A stretch of 43,849 bases of DNA from Pseudomonadales bacterium (GCA_028281635.1 JANQJM010000053.1:1-43849); one strand, 5' to 3'; numbered from the stretch's first letter, positions 8,991 to 17,323 are shown. Numbers and translations are program-made. Notes: a model not told the origin generated them from the sequence alone.

Positions 8991-9941
8991 ATGGGTTCCT
9001 TCAAAAAACCGCTTATTGCCTTACTGCTCCTGCTTCTATTTATTGGTCTGGGAGTATGGCAGAGGCATCTGCTGATTTTTGCTCCGTGGAGTAGTGGCGA
9101 AGCACCACCATTACTGGCCATGCCCACCGACATCAGTCCCGATAGCTACTGGTATGACGATTACTTTCTGGTGGAGCCGATTGACAGTGCTACCTTTGCC
9201 ATTGCCGAACCGCGCTATGCCCAACTCAACTATAGCTACCTGATTATCGGCGCTGACAAGGCTATCTTGTTTGATGCAGGGCCTGGTGTGCGTGATATTC
9301 GCATGGTGACACGCTCATTAACCGACTTGCCCATTACCTTTATTCCTTCACATTTTCATTTCGATCACATAGGCAACGAAGTGACGTTTGAGAATGTGGC
9401 AGTTGTGGACTTGCCTTATCTACGGGATCGCGCAGACGGCAATGTATTGACCCTGACCTGGCAAGAACACCTGGGAAGTGGAGAGGGCTTTGGTTTGCCC
9501 GTGCTGGAAATAGATGAATGGCTTGCACCGGATAGTCTGATCGAGCTGGGCGGACGTCAGTTGCAGGTACTCTATACACCAGGGCATACAACCGATTCTG
9601 TTTCGTTGTTGGATTTAAACACCGGCGCGATCTTCTCCGGGGATTTCTTGTACCCAGGGAATCTCTATGCGTTTCTGCCAACCAGTCATATGGGTGAGTA
9701 TTTGGCTGGAGCTGAAAAAGTGCTAGCCGTGGTGGAACCGGACGCTGCCTTGTATGGGGCCCACCGCGGACCCGAACCTGTAATTCCCCAGTTGGGTAAG
9801 CAGGACGTTGAAGACCTGGAAGCAGCACTTTTGCGCATTAAGCAGAGGGAGGTAAACGGGATTGGCACTTTTCCGGTGTCTTATCCAGTGAACTCCCGCT
9901 TGAATATACTGGCTGAGCCCAGATGGTTGCAGAGTTGGTGA
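8991..9941 (+). CDS. MBL-fold metallo-hydrolase, membrane-anchored
   Basis: A 316-residue metallo-beta-lactamase-fold hydrolase. From the ATG at 8991 the protein begins MGSFKKPLIALLLLLLFIGL, an N-terminal membrane anchor or signal, so the catalytic domain is probably periplasmic. The zinc motif HFHFDH is at residues 121-126, and later metal ligands appear in LYTPGHTTDS and FSGDFLYPG. A TTG at 8976 would add five residues but has no ribosome site either; the ATG gives the cleaner signal. Such proteins hydrolyse thioesters, lactones, phosphodiesters or beta-lactams; this one cannot be assigned. Its stop is 8 bp from the convergent DUF885 gene. Confidence 0.85.
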   Translation: MGSFKKPLIALLLLLLFIGLGVWQRHLLIFAPWSSGEAPPLLAMPTDISPDSYWYDDYFLVEPIDSATFAIAEPRYAQLNYSYLIIGADKAILFDAGPGVRDIRMVTRSLTDLPITFIPSHFHFDHIGNEVTFENVAVVDLPYLRDRADGNVLTLTWQEHLGSGEGFGLPVLEIDEWLAPDSLIELGGRQLQVLYTPGHTTDSVSLLDLNTGAIFSGDFLYPGNLYAFLPTSHMGEYLAGAEKVLAVVEPDAALYGAHRGPEPVIPQLGKQDVEDLEAALLRIKQREVNGIGTFPVSYPVNSRLNILAEPRWLQSW

Positions 9942-9949
9942 GTCAAATA

Positions 9950-12136
9950 TCAATTCGTGGCTGAGGTATTACTGGTATTGGTGATGTACTTCTCGACGAC
10001 TTCTTCGAGAATGTACAGTGGCATGGCGCCATGACCGATGATCGCGGTGTGGAAATCCCTGATATCGTACAAATCTCCCAGCGCACTTTCTGCCTGGTCT
10101 CTTAACTCCAGGATCTTTAGCATGCCGGTTGTGTAGGCAGTCCCCTGGCCAGGCCATACCGCAAAGCGGGCGACGGATGCTGGGAAACCGACGGTTCTGA
10201 TGTTGTAGTCATTGGCCTGAGTCCAGGTCCAACCTCTTGCATGAATTCCGGTATCGATTACCAGGCGTGCTGCCCGCATGGCTTCGAATTGCAGCCTGCC
10301 CAGGTCGCCATAGATGTCATCGTCATACCAGCCCAGGTCCTTGGCCAGCCGTTCGGCATAGAGCGCCCAACCTTCAGAATATGAGGTAGAACGGAATTTT
10401 CGCCGGAATGTAGGAATGTCCAGCTCGTTAGCCAGAGCAATTTGCAGATGATGTCCCGGGATTGCCTCGTGGTAGGCCAGCGAAGGTAAGGTAGTGTAAG
10501 CCTGGTCCGAGTCGGTATCAGCATAAAAGGCGCCAGGGCGGGACCCGTCGTCGGAACCTCGAATATAGAACCCTCCCGAAGTGTCGCCAATCACAGCAAC
10601 TTCCTGTTCCGGCAGTTGATCAAAAACATCAGGAACTCTGGTGTAGGCTTCCGCAACCAGCCCTTCAAAAAACGCTAATGCATCTTCTGCGAAAATTGTG
10701 CCGGCAGCCTGGTCCACTCGCGTAAATTTTTGCGCAATTGTCTCCGATTGGGGGTAGCCCAATTGATTAAAGAGGACGTCCATTTCGTTGTGGATTCGAT
10801 TCATTTCCGTCAGGCCCAGCAAATAGATCTCTTCCGCATCCATATTACTGGAGGTGTAGTAGCGCAGCGTGAAGTCGTAAAACTCATCACCACCCGGATA
10901 CTGGCCAAAGCCAATGGCATCGGGTGCCGATTGCAAGGCAATCAGCATCTTTTCGGAAAGTGTTCGATAGGCTGGTAGAACTTTTTGTTCAAGCACCAAT
11001 ACCATATGTTCCCGCAGTAGCGCTTTGTCGGTTTCGCTTATGGAGTCCAGCGTGGAGAGTTGTGAATCGAATGCCTGATAATAGCTGGTTGCAGTAGGAG
11101 CACTGTTGGCCATCGATACTGTAGCGCTTTGAGAAAAACTCAGAGTAGAGGCAGGCTCGATGATGCCTGCTGCAACCCGAGCATCCAGCAGTTCACCAAT
11201 CTGATGGAAACGTCGATCTGTCTGGTTCAACAGGACGAGGTAGAGCTCGGCCTCAAACAGGTTGGTAATGGTATAGATTTGATTGAAGAACTGTTCGCTG
11301 CTGCCTGGTAAACCAAAAAATCCATAGGTGACCGGGTAGTCGAAATCACGATACTCAGCCCATTCCAATTCGATATCGAGATAGGCCTGATAGATATCAT
11401 AAGAAAGCTGTTCTTCTTCGGTGAGTTCTTCTTTGTTATAGCTGAGCAATTTGTTTCGAATCAGAGATTGAATCTCTGTGGTTTGAAAATAGAAAGCATC
11501 TGATAGATTGCTGAGATTAGCTGTTTCCAGTTCGAACAAATCGAAGTTACCATCAGCAATCAGGCGATCGGGATCCCTTGCTCGAATCAATGCATAAGAT
11601 TCTTCAAAAAAATCGGCTATTGGTAAGCCAGTCAGCTGTAAATCGACTGACGCTAACAGACTGGCCGTATCCTGCAACTGATAGTCAGGAACCGGGACTG
11701 GAACAAACTGCAAATCAGTCTCGATATCAGTAGCACAGCCGGGATTGCTCTCGGCATGCATAAGCTGGTAGACCTGTTCCTCTGGGTCCGGGTTAACTTG
11801 TGTGAGGTCCGCCTGATAGCTTTCCCGCATATAGAGCAAGCAATGCAGGGTGAGCGTGGTTCCGTTGAGAGTGGCGGAACGCGAATTTGAAGAAGTTTCG
11901 CCACCGATCTCCAACTGCCAGGTATTATCCTGGTAATCGAGAGCGGCGGTGGTGCGTTTGCCATTGCTGAACAGAACAGGAATGCTAATCGATAAATCTG
12001 GATTAACCGCGGTAGTGGATTGCGCGCTTGTGACTGTTGGAAGCCCAAACGCGAGCACAGTGCAGATGCTTTTCAACAAGCATAGTGAGGCGGCAATGAT
12101 TTTGTGTCTAGTTGGTATCAGTCGTGAGAAAGCCAT
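9950..12136 (-). CDS. Exported DUF885 family protein, putative metallopeptidase
   Basis: A 728-residue protein with a signal peptide (hydrophobic residues about 15-33, then TSAQS). The C-terminal half matches the DUF885 family: YHEAIPGHHLQ near residue 555 provides an HExxxxH pattern with a following conserved SEGWALYAE segment, as in zinc carboxypeptidase-like proteins. The N-terminal region (about 130-420) is helical. It probably degrades peptides in the periplasm; activity has not been shown for most members. The ATG lies within the last 19 bp of mtfA on the same strand, so the two genes overlap and are probably translated together. Confidence 0.88.
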   Translation of the reverse strand: MAFSRLIPTRHKIIAASLCLLKSICTVLAFGLPTVTSAQSTTAVNPDLSISIPVLFSNGKRTTAALDYQDNTWQLEIGGETSSNSRSATLNGTTLTLHCLLYMRESYQADLTQVNPDPEEQVYQLMHAESNPGCATDIETDLQFVPVPVPDYQLQDTASLLASVDLQLTGLPIADFFEESYALIRARDPDRLIADGNFDLFELETANLSNLSDAFYFQTTEIQSLIRNKLLSYNKEELTEEEQLSYDIYQAYLDIELEWAEYRDFDYPVTYGFFGLPGSSEQFFNQIYTITNLFEAELYLVLLNQTDRRFHQIGELLDARVAAGIIEPASTLSFSQSATVSMANSAPTATSYYQAFDSQLSTLDSISETDKALLREHMVLVLEQKVLPAYRTLSEKMLIALQSAPDAIGFGQYPGGDEFYDFTLRYYTSSNMDAEEIYLLGLTEMNRIHNEMDVLFNQLGYPQSETIAQKFTRVDQAAGTIFAEDALAFFEGLVAEAYTRVPDVFDQLPEQEVAVIGDTSGGFYIRGSDDGSRPGAFYADTDSDQAYTTLPSLAYHEAIPGHHLQIALANELDIPTFRRKFRSTSYSEGWALYAERLAKDLGWYDDDIYGDLGRLQFEAMRAARLVIDTGIHARGWTWTQANDYNIRTVGFPASVARFAVWPGQGTAYTTGMLKILELRDQAESALGDLYDIRDFHTAIIGHGAMPLYILEEVVEKYITNTSNTSATN

Positions 12137-12957
12137 TGCTTTGGGTCAACTTGATAATAGGCAGCCAGTTCCTGAAATAGCTCCCGATGATGAGCGAACA
12201 TCTCGGTTGGCCTTTCAAAGAAAGTTTCAGTTGCCACAGCGAAAAACTCTGCGGGATTGGTAGCGCCATAATCATCAAGCAGGCTCTTATAATTATTTTG
12301 TTTGCGAAAGTTCAGCTCTTCGTATTCTTCATGAAATACGTGTGCCCAACTCTTATAAGCTCCACGAGTTTGTAATATCGGTGCGCCGTTTACAACTCCT
12401 GATTCCCCATCCAATTGATGAGCGAATTCATGCAGCACGACGTTATGCCCATCCGTTAGATTGCGGACACCTTTTTCAACATTGTCCCAGGCCAGCACAA
12501 CCTTTCCCTGGCTCCAAGACTCTCCGAGCAGGGCAGTGTGGTTAGTTGAAACCAAACCAAGATCATCGCGTACTTCACGGGTAGCGACGAAGGTAGAAGG
12601 ATAAACCAGTACGGATTTAAGGCTGCGGTAGTGGTATCCCTTTTTGTTCAAAATCAACAGGCAAGCCTGAGCTGCGACGGTAATTCTGATTTCATCGTCG
12701 ATTTCAAGGCCTGCACAGCCAATGAACTGATGATCATGTAAAAAGCGCTTGATGAGATACTGCAGCCTCGATTGCTGCACGGAATCTAAGCTGGAATAGA
12801 AAGGCAGGCGGTGTTGTACCGTCTTTAACCATGCCTCGGGGAAAGGTTCTTGTTGAATTCGGCGGCGTCGGATGCCGGGCCAAAAAACGACGAAAAAAAT
12901 GACTGCGCAGACAAGGAGCAGCAGAAGCAGCAGGGCGATTAGAAAACGCGTTTCCAT
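12118..12957 (-). CDS. mtfA: MtfA-type zinc peptidase (peptidase family M90)
   Basis: A 279-residue protein. A single N-terminal membrane segment (METRFLIALLLLLLLVCAVIF) is followed by a PFPEAW start typical of MtfA. The zinc motif HEFAHQLDGESG is near residues 174-185, and a downstream ATETFFERP segment supplies the third ligand. In E. coli, MtfA binds the repressor Mlc and relieves repression of glucose-PTS genes. Many proteobacterial homologues carry the same N-terminal membrane segment. No mlc or ptsG is visible here, so the regulatory role is unknown. It overlaps the DUF885 gene by 19 bp, suggesting a two-peptidase operon. Confidence 0.9.
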   Translation of the reverse strand: METRFLIALLLLLLLVCAVIFFVVFWPGIRRRRIQQEPFPEAWLKTVQHRLPFYSSLDSVQQSRLQYLIKRFLHDHQFIGCAGLEIDDEIRITVAAQACLLILNKKGYHYRSLKSVLVYPSTFVATREVRDDLGLVSTNHTALLGESWSQGKVVLAWDNVEKGVRNLTDGHNVVLHEFAHQLDGESGVVNGAPILQTRGAYKSWAHVFHEEYEELNFRKQNNYKSLLDDYGATNPAEFFAVATETFFERPTEMFAHHRELFQELAAYYQVDPKQWLSHD

Positions 12958-13006
12958 AGCCCATAGAGTAACAGAATCTACCTGAGAGCATTGTCTCTAG
13001 GGCTTG

Positions 13007-14074
13007 CTAGTCGCTGCGGCCGAATTCACCGCCGATTGAAAACTGGTAGATGACTCCAATTGAAAAGGAAGATGGATCGCTGCCTCGGGTCGGAGTGATG
13101 GCTAAACCATGACCATAGCCGTTCGCCGGAAATTGCGATGCCGAGCTGTTGTCCACATAGCTGGCGGCAGAATAGACCAGCAGGCTTTGGTTAAGAGGGT
13201 AGTCGTATCCCAGTGACCACTGTGAGCCATCGAATTGACCTAACTCAGAATCGGAATGGGTGAATAACAGTTTGCCTATGCCCGAGCCAATTCCCATGGT
13301 GTAACCTACATTCAAGCTGTCACGATCATTTCCAGGCAGGCCGAAAATGTCGGTCTCTGACTGTATTCCATAGCCGAGCTGTCCCGGACCAAGCGCCGAG
13401 TCTCCGGTAACAGCAAACATGTCGTGATTGGCCGTTGCTCCAAAAACGTCCTGGCTGAAGGCAATGAGATTCAGGTTTAAGTCTCCGGCGCTTAGTTTGA
13501 GTTTGCCCACATGAATCTCTGCTTGCTCATCGTGTTCAGGTACCCACATATATTCCGTAGCTACGGTGTTGTCGATAGTGATTTCCAGCAGACCGGCGCG
13601 GTCAGCGCGACCCGGAATCCCGGTTGCTCCCCATAGGTTTCCAAGATCGCCGACCAGATCGGCAAATGGATCAAAGTCATAGAGCCAATGATTCAATACG
13701 CCCAGGCGACCAACGCGAGCACTAACAGCACCGCTGCGTAAACCGACAAACCAGTCCCGTTCCTCAGTGAACAATGAGTCGAAGCGGCCAGGGCCGTTGC
13801 CATCATTTTCACCGCGGCCGGTCAGATCGACACCCGGTTCGTATTGGTAAAACAGTTCTGTATTTGAGCCAACGCTGAAGTCACCGTTGAAGCCAATGCG
13901 CGAGGAATTGCTGGCCAGTACCGAGTCCGTGTCGTCGCCCGTATCGTTAAGGTCGAGGGAGATATGGCCCAGGCCGTAGAAGGTAAACGAGTCAGCCAGA
14001 GATGGGGAGGTAATGCCAAATGTTAGCAACGTGGCAACGACAATGTGGTTCGCCACACTGAGGAGAGTCTTCAT
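13007..14074 (-). CDS. Gram-negative porin-like outer-membrane protein
   Basis: A 355-residue exported beta-barrel. The signal peptide spans residues 1-27 (ends SLADS). The mature start SFTFYGLGHISLDLNDTGDD, the SRIGFNGDF strand and the segment FVGLRSGAVSARVGRLG match the general (trimeric) porin pattern, with a final amphipathic strand ending near IGVIYQFSIGGEF. Acidic turns such as NDTGDDTDS fit external loops or cation-selective channels. The C-terminus is not the usual terminal Phe (it ends EFGRSD), a mild oddity. It stands alone on the minus strand, with its promoter in 14075-14271. Confidence 0.82.
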   Translation of the reverse strand: MKTLLSVANHIVVATLLTFGITSPSLADSFTFYGLGHISLDLNDTGDDTDSVLASNSSRIGFNGDFSVGSNTELFYQYEPGVDLTGRGENDGNGPGRFDSLFTEERDWFVGLRSGAVSARVGRLGVLNHWLYDFDPFADLVGDLGNLWGATGIPGRADRAGLLEITIDNTVATEYMWVPEHDEQAEIHVGKLKLSAGDLNLNLIAFSQDVFGATANHDMFAVTGDSALGPGQLGYGIQSETDIFGLPGNDRDSLNVGYTMGIGSGIGKLLFTHSDSELGQFDGSQWSLGYDYPLNQSLLVYSAASYVDNSSASQFPANGYGHGLAITPTRGSDPSSFSIGVIYQFSIGGEFGRSD

Positions 14075-14245
14075 GCTCTTTTCTCAAGCCCTGATCGAGA
14101 AGTTGTTTTGGTGGGTGAATACTATGGGGGAAAGGTTAAGGATTTATTACAGAATGGAAGTGTTGATGAATTCTGGGATTGGAGAGTGCCATATAAAGGG
14201 ATAGACGATGGCTATGCCTTTATATGGCTGCTATGGGTGGCTTAA
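14045..14245 (+). other. Possible short reading frame or decayed gene end, unassigned
   Basis: In the 221-bp gap upstream of the porin, one plus-strand frame runs 66 codons and ends in a protein-like tail (VDEFWDWRVPYKGIDDGYAF, then IWLLWVA and TAA). It begins inside the porin gene on the opposite strand and has no ribosome site, so as a whole it is unlikely to be translated. The tail from about 14100 reads like the C-terminus of a lost gene. I do not recognise the family. It ends 26 bp before the half-palindrome at 14272. Confidence 0.2.
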
Positions 14246-14271
14246 GCTGCTGACCCCTGCATGGATGGAGT

Positions 14272-14293
14272 ACTGTATATTTACTCTGACCCC
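14272..14293. repeat. Half copy of the GGGGTCAGAGTA palindromic repeat
   Basis: ACTGTATATTTACTCTGACCCC at 14272-14293 is identical to the right arm of the palindromes at 28650 and 29499. The left arm is missing; instead a lone TGACCCC occurs at 14251-14257. It lies 2 bp from the stop codon of the last lipocalin-like gene (14296) and so marks one edge of the sigma-factor block, with the full copy at 17324 on the other side. Confidence 0.85.
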
Positions 14294-14295
14294 AT

Positions 14296-14838
14296 TTATT
14301 TCTGACTGCGAGTTAAAGCGAAAACTCTTGTACTGTCTTCTCCATTTTCCAGGCCGCTAAAAGTCACATGTACATTGTCATGGTCGATGATCTTTAGATC
14401 AATGCCTCGTGAGTGATAGTCAGCGGGGGTCTGGAGATTAGATACATCTACGAAATTTAGAGATAGCGTATTCGATGACCGATCGAATACACGCCCTGCC
14501 ATGCGAGGATGGTTTTGGGCTCCGCAGAAGTGTGTTGCGCGAATATCGTTATTATCAAGATGATAAACCGTGGTCATAATCGCTGACTCATTCCCATCCA
14601 CATAATTTTCAATGATGGCCGTATCTCCAGAAGTGATCTGGTAGTTGACTTCTATAGGTTGCCAATCACTGGTAGGGTTTTCGTAAGTCCCGTCGGCATA
14701 TTTCCCCTGCCAATTGCCTGGCAGTACCTCCAGCATCTTATTGAAAAAAACCCGCTCGTTGGACAGTTCATCTACATAAGCTGACGTCAATGGTATGAAT
14801 CCCGCAATAAGTAAGGCGAACATAGGTAAAAGTTTCAT
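14296..14838 (-). CDS. Exported lipocalin-like protein, paralogue 1
   Basis: 180 residues from the ATG at 14838, which follows an AGGAG ribosome site and begins a proper signal peptide (MKLLPMFALLIAGFIPLTSA). An upstream in-frame start at 14880 would overlap the preceding gene and bury the signal, so it is rejected. The mature protein has the pattern shared by all three neighbours: a W-G start (GNWQGKY), TSGDTAIIENY, then VYHLDNNDIRATHFC, NHPRM, a SLNFVDVSNLQ strand and a TFSGLENGE strand near the end. This predicts a small beta-barrel of the lipocalin/calycin kind; the exact Pfam family is not certain. Last gene of the sigma-factor operon. Confidence 0.75.
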   Translation of the reverse strand: MKLLPMFALLIAGFIPLTSAYVDELSNERVFFNKMLEVLPGNWQGKYADGTYENPTSDWQPIEVNYQITSGDTAIIENYVDGNESAIMTTVYHLDNNDIRATHFCGAQNHPRMAGRVFDRSSNTLSLNFVDVSNLQTPADYHSRGIDLKIIDHDNVHVTFSGLENGEDSTRVFALTRSQK

Positions 14839-14872
14839 TTCTCTTTCTCCTGGTAAGGTAGTGAATACTGGA

Positions 14873-15385
14873 CTATTCAATGCGTTCGAGTTCGACAGTT
14901 AAATCGCCAGTTTCCTGGCCTTCAGCGAATCCTGTATAGGTAACACTGGCCTTGTTGGGGCCCGGAAATGCTACCCGCATCTTGTGGGTGTATCTGTCAC
15001 CACTTTGTTGGAGATTGGAAACATCCATAAGATCAAAGCTCAAAGAACGGTGCTGTGCTGAAAACGATGTTGCCTTGAGCCTGGGTTGGTTCATGAAACT
15101 GCAGTAGTGGGTTACCCAGACTTCGTCGTCTGCGGCATGGTAAACGCTGGACATGCTTGCTTTGGGTTTCTGGGGTCGTCGAATATATTCCACGATGGCT
15201 GAGTCGTTGCCGGTGAGATAAAAAGTTGCTTCGACCGGCTCGCCACTGTGTGCTATGAATCCACGCCATTCGCCAACCAGATTCTGCTTTAACAGATCAA
15301 AAGTCGCATTTACATCGACTTCTGCACTGGACTGAAGCGAAGTAATTAGCAGGAGAACTGCTATAGAGATACGTTGTGTCTGCAT
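14873..15385 (-). CDS. Exported lipocalin-like protein, paralogue 2
   Basis: 170 residues with a signal peptide (about 1-21, ending SSAEV). A strong GGAGGAG ribosome site precedes the ATG at 15385, and the ATG overlaps the TAA of the upstream paralogue by one base (TAATG), so translation is probably coupled. Shared family motifs: GEWRGF, TGNDSAIVEY, SSVYHAADDEVWVTHYC, NQPRL, SFDLMDVSNLQ and TYTGFAEGQE. Position-by-position similarity to the two neighbours shows they arose by tandem duplication. Cys in the THYC motif is kept in all three. No function is known; a periplasmic ligand-binding role is inferred from the fold guess. Confidence 0.75.
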   Translation of the reverse strand: MQTQRISIAVLLLITSLQSSAEVDVNATFDLLKQNLVGEWRGFIAHSGEPVEATFYLTGNDSAIVEYIRRPQKPKASMSSVYHAADDEVWVTHYCSFMNQPRLKATSFSAQHRSLSFDLMDVSNLQQSGDRYTHKMRVAFPGPNKASVTYTGFAEGQETGDLTVELERIE

Positions 15386-15912
15386 TATTCTCCTCCGGAA
15401 AATATTTGGGTTTGTCTACGCGTCAGGGTGTGAGTTGTAACCACTTCTTCTCCTGATCGCAGTCCGGTAAATGTGAGTACAACGGAATTTTCCGTGAGGA
15501 ACTCAATTCTCAAAGTGCGTGTGTGGTAGGCGTGGGGCGACTCAAGATTGCTTACATCTACGAAGCTGAAATGCAGAGTGTCTGAATCATACGATGAGGC
15601 AATCATGCGTGGTTGATTCTCCGCATTACAATAGTGGGTCATGCGAAGATCTACGCCATCGAGGTGGTAAACCGATGTCATCGGAGGGTCGCCAATGAAT
15701 TCCTCTATCAGAGCGGAATCGTCCCCTGTAAGGTGATACTCGATAACCCGGCCATATTCTTCTTCATCCCAAGTGCCTTCCAGCGTCTTTAGTTGAGCGA
15801 ACGCCTGATGGAATTGGGGTGGCGAAGGACTCAGCTCAGCTGCCTGACTGCTAGTACAGCAAAAAACAAAGAAGACTACTGAAATATGTGAGATCAGATT
15901 GGCTCGGTTCAT
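15385..15912 (-). CDS. Exported lipocalin-like protein, paralogue 3
   Basis: 175 residues from the ATG at 15912, which is preceded by CCGGAG and opens a signal peptide (MNRANLISHISVVFFVFCCT..., cleavage near SQAAE). A longer in-frame start at 15948 would add a charged, non-signal N-terminus and is less likely. Motifs shared with its two downstream paralogues: LEGTWDEEEYG, LTGDDSALIEEF, MTSVYHLDGVDLRMTHYC, NQPRM, FSFVDVSNLESP and TFTGLRSGEE. It is the first of the three paralogues and lies 105 bp downstream of the anti-sigma gene, so it may have its own promoter recognised by the sigma factor. Confidence 0.75.
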   Translation of the reverse strand: MNRANLISHISVVFFVFCCTSSQAAELSPSPPQFHQAFAQLKTLEGTWDEEEYGRVIEYHLTGDDSALIEEFIGDPPMTSVYHLDGVDLRMTHYCNAENQPRMIASSYDSDTLHFSFVDVSNLESPHAYHTRTLRIEFLTENSVVLTFTGLRSGEEVVTTHTLTRRQTQIFSGGE

Positions 15913-16017
15913 ATCCGTTAACTCCGGTTCCGTTTCATCCGGCTTCATTTGCCAGACAATATGGAGAGTTAGACTTGTGGTATGAATCAGTTGTTACATC
16001 GAGTCAGTTGCTAATGG

Positions 16018-16689
16018 TCAATCATCTAGTCGGCGAATTTCTATGAGTCCTCCATAGTCGATAACAGGAGAGGCGACGGTTACACTCCGCGCCTCTTGAT
16101 CATCGCTTGCTCGAATTATGATGAAACCACTCACATCGAGGTCCATTATCGGACCATCTGGTGGCGTTCCGATTGGTGGTCCGTCACTCAACCCAATTCC
16201 AGTTTCGAGCATGCTGCGTTCTGACAAATCTGCTAACCAGCTTTGAAACTCACTGTTGAATTGATCTCGCAATGCTGCCGATTCAGTGGTTGCTGTCATT
16301 ATTAGTAGGTATCTGTTTCGATTGTCGATCGACGCTAAATCTGAACGTTCAGTGTATGACTGGATTCCCAGCGTGATAATGGAGCCCAGCACGACCAGCA
16401 CCAGGGAGGCGGCAATATTTACCCAAGTGAAGTATTTTCGCTCAGGTCGGTAGTCTGTCGTTAGCTCCACTCCGAATTCACTGGATACAGAATTACGTAG
16501 TTTCGAATAGACTTCGGGAGGTGGTTTCCCCTCAATAGGCAACTCATTCCAGATTTCACGATATGAGGCTACTACGTCTCGGCATTCCTCACATTGCTCA
16601 AGATGATTATCGAGTTCACGGGATTGGGCACTATCAAGTGGCTCAACGAGCGATTGGATGATCAGTTCTGTAGCTCGTTCACAATTCAT
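16018..16689 (-). CDS. Membrane anti-sigma factor with zinc-finger N-terminus and YCII-like C-terminus
   Basis: 223 residues from the ATG at 16689, chosen because it overlaps the sigma gene's stop (ATGA) and starts directly at the domain (MNCERATELI). Residues about 1-45 are a zf-HC2 / ZAS anti-sigma domain with the zinc motif HLEQCEEC. One membrane helix follows at about 92-115 (VNIAASLVLVVLGSIITLGI). The C-terminal part (about 125-223) would be periplasmic and resembles the YCII/DGPF fold: RYLLIMT, FQSWLADL, an SDGPPIGTPPDGPIMD segment, SGFIIIRASDDQEA, then ASPVIDYGGLIEIR. The anti-sigma role is established for this domain layout; the YCII reading is my own pattern match. It should hold the sigma factor inactive at the membrane until an envelope signal arrives. 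Confidence 0.85.
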   Translation of the reverse strand: MNCERATELIIQSLVEPLDSAQSRELDNHLEQCEECRDVVASYREIWNELPIEGKPPPEVYSKLRNSVSSEFGVELTTDYRPERKYFTWVNIAASLVLVVLGSIITLGIQSYTERSDLASIDNRNRYLLIMTATTESAALRDQFNSEFQSWLADLSERSMLETGIGLSDGPPIGTPPDGPIMDLDVSGFIIIRASDDQEARSVTVASPVIDYGGLIEIRRLDD

Positions 16690-17249
16690 GCTTCTGATTC
16701 CGTCATCTCGGTGATAATGGATTTTAGTTCCATGATTGCCCGGTGAATTCTTACGCGCACAGCGCCCTCTGACAGGTTCAGACGTGCAGCAAGCTCTTTG
16801 TGCCCACAACCGTCGATGCGAGCGAGCTTCAACAGATCTTGTTTATCTTTCGATAGTCTCGTAAATGCTTCCTGTGTCGTTGAGAATCCGCTCTCGTCAA
16901 AGATAGATGCGGTTTCAGATTCATGAGAATTAGTGGAAACATCGCTGATTATCGCGCTTTCCCTGCTGCTGGACTTTAGATAATCGAGGCACACGTTTCT
17001 GACAATACGGTGCAGCCAGGTGGCAAACTTCGCGTTCCCCTGATAGCTATTCCGATATCTCAGGACGCGAAGGAATGCTTCTTGCACCAGATCCTGAGCG
17101 ACCTCAGCATCACCTGTAATTCTGAGACAATGGGCGTAGGACATGCCCGAATGTCGCTCATAGAGCATTCCCAGCAATTCTAATCGGCCGCTCTGAATCT
17201 TTGACATGATCTCTTCGTCAGACAATTCGATCAGTAGTGCCTCCTGCAA
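16686..17249 (-). CDS. ECF-type RNA polymerase sigma factor
   Basis: About 185 residues of the sigma-70 ECF group. Region 2 is seen at residues about 27-90 (MLYERHSGMSYAHCLRITGD, then AQDLVQEAFLRVLRY and FATWLHRIVRNVCLDYL); region 4 at about 130-180 (LSKDKQDLLKLARIDGCGHK, then LSEGAVRVRIHRA). The start is uncertain: the TTG at 17249 has no ribosome site, whereas AGGAGG at 17240-17245 lies inside this frame and is ideally spaced for the CTG at 17234. A TTG at 17225 and an ATG at 17207 are other options. It heads the operon and overlaps the anti-sigma gene by ATGA. It is expected to direct transcription of its own operon. Confidence 0.92.
   Translation of the reverse strand: MQEALLIELSDEEIMSKIQSGRLELLGMLYERHSGMSYAHCLRITGDAEVAQDLVQEAFLRVLRYRNSYQGNAKFATWLHRIVRNVCLDYLKSSSRESAIISDVSTNSHESETASIFDESGFSTTQEAFTRLSKDKQDLLKLARIDGCGHKELAARLNLSEGAVRVRIHRAIMELKSIITEMTESEA
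17240..17245 (-). promoter_or_regulatory. Ribosome binding site pointing to an internal, possibly CTG, start of the sigma gene
   Basis: AGGAGG on the minus strand at 17245-17240 is the best Shine-Dalgarno match near this gene, 5 nt before CTG (17234). It lies downstream of the TTG at 17249, so that TTG is probably not the real start. Confidence 0.55.
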
Positions 17250-17323
17250 ACAACTAGAAAAATGTGTATCTGGGGTTAGACTTCTGGGGCCTGGTGATTG
17301 TTACGGATGGATTCGATAAAAAG

